NCBI GenBank assembly: GCA_030632625.1 | Contig: DAOVUK010000200.1 | Location: 1-6,376 of the forward strand | Source of the DNA: Gammaproteobacteria bacterium | Lineage (GTDB): Bacteria; Pseudomonadota; Gammaproteobacteria; GRL18 | Direction: 5' to 3' | Length of the DNA stretch: 6,376 nucleotides | Shown here: positions 5,997 to 6,376 of the stretch, one piece after another | Layout: every line of letters starts with the position of its first letter | Position numbering within the stretch: the first letter of the stretch is position 1 | The notes under the pieces: model-generated | Database searches by the model: none | Told to the model about the DNA's origin: nothing | Seen by the model: only the letters and a program-made list of their open reading frames with translations | Translations under genes and position numbers: made by a program

Positions 5997-6376
5997 ATGG
6001 CAGCAAAAAATTCAGCATTTAAGCCCTGGGGCAAAGCCAGGCATAAATTAGAACAACAGGCCATGGAGGAATCTGGTGAACATTATATCAGTAAATCTCA
6101 GGCAAAGCGCGATGTCGAAGCACTACAGAAACTGGGCATTAAACTGCTTGAGTTATCAAAAAATATTTTGCTGACATTTGAGCTGGATGAACAGCTGCTT
6201 GATGCAATACTGCTGGCGCAAACCATTCACAGCCATAGCGGCCATCGCCGGCAGATACAATTAATCGGCAAACTCATGCGTCATACCGATGCGGATGCCA
6301 TACGCCTCAAACTTGAGCGATACCACAATACTGCAGTCGAAGCCAATACACACTTTCATATACTGGAAAAATGGCG
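5997..6376 (+). CDS. darP: DarP/YjgA (DUF615) ribosome biogenesis factor, N-terminal part
   Basis: The frame runs from an ATG at 5997 to the window end (126 full codons), so the 3' part is missing; E. coli YjgA has 183 residues. DarP binds late precursors of the 50S subunit and helps mature the large subunit, including its peptidyl-transferase region. Seen: the family signature YISKSQAKRD (residues 30-39, compare WVSKSEIKRD in E. coli); EALQKLGIKLLELSKN following it; a helical segment DEQLLDAILLAQTI; and the basic block RRQIQLIGKLMR (84-95), nearly identical to the E. coli RRRQLQLIGKMLR. The first 22 residues are basic (KPWGKARHKLEQQ) and unlike the acidic E. coli N terminus. The start is uncertain, because the ATG at 5997 has only A-rich DNA and no clear ribosome binding site before it; Met23 (ATG at 6063) is an alternative that still keeps the conserved domain. 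It is divergent from the Lon-like gene. Confidence 0.92.
   Translation, partial: MAAKNSAFKPWGKARHKLEQQAMEESGEHYISKSQAKRDVEALQKLGIKLLELSKNILLTFELDEQLLDAILLAQTIHSHSGHRRQIQLIGKLMRHTDADAIRLKLERYHNTAVEANTHFHILEKW

Noticed and set aside
6065..6070. Strong GGAGGA ribosome-binding-like sequence inside darP
   Set aside because: The GTG at 6076 that it would serve is out of the DarP frame, and no in-frame start lies at suitable spacing. It is most likely coincidental Glu codons.
1..6376. Mobile elements, CRISPR, tRNA/rRNA genes or a defence island
   Set aside because: No transposase, terminal inverted repeats, regularly spaced repeats or RNA-gene signatures were seen; the gene content is core-chromosome type.

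Overview
This window reads as ordinary chromosomal DNA of a gammaproteobacterium. The base composition is moderately AT-rich and the genes are closely packed. Three genes support the placement: a TamB outer-membrane assembly protein, a CspA-type cold-shock protein, and a DarP/YjgA-family ribosome factor typical of beta- and gammaproteobacteria. The genus cannot be decided from the sequence alone. I see no insertion sequence, phage gene, CRISPR array, tRNA or rRNA.

Layout. Positions 1-2313 (+) hold the C-terminal 770 codons of tamB, whose 5' part lies outside the window. Positions 2314-2579 are an AT-rich intergenic stretch with a likely promoter and a long leader for a 67-residue cold-shock protein gene at 2580-2783 (+), which is closed by a convincing intrinsic terminator at 2859-2895. 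Two genes on the minus strand converge on that terminator. The first is a large soluble Lon-family ATP-dependent protease (5941 down to 3422). It is followed after 33 bp by a small NYN/LabA-type PIN-like putative ribonuclease (3388 down to 2912), and the two are probably cotranscribed. A 55-bp, extremely AT-rich divergent spacer carrying a 12-bp direct repeat separates the Lon-like gene from darP/yjgA (5997 to beyond the window end, +).

How the genes may relate. TamB works in the envelope, in export of lipids and/or assembly of outer-membrane proteins. The other four products act in the cytoplasm on RNA, ribosomes or protein quality: an RNA chaperone, a putative RNase, an ATP-dependent protease and a large-subunit assembly factor. 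Only the Lon-like/NYN pair has a layout suggesting a functional link, and that link is inference. I found no clear new biological system. The best leads are the protease-NYN pair, an in-frame 12-bp duplication inside the cysteine-bounded loop of TamB, and the regulatory DNA around the csp gene and in the divergent spacer.
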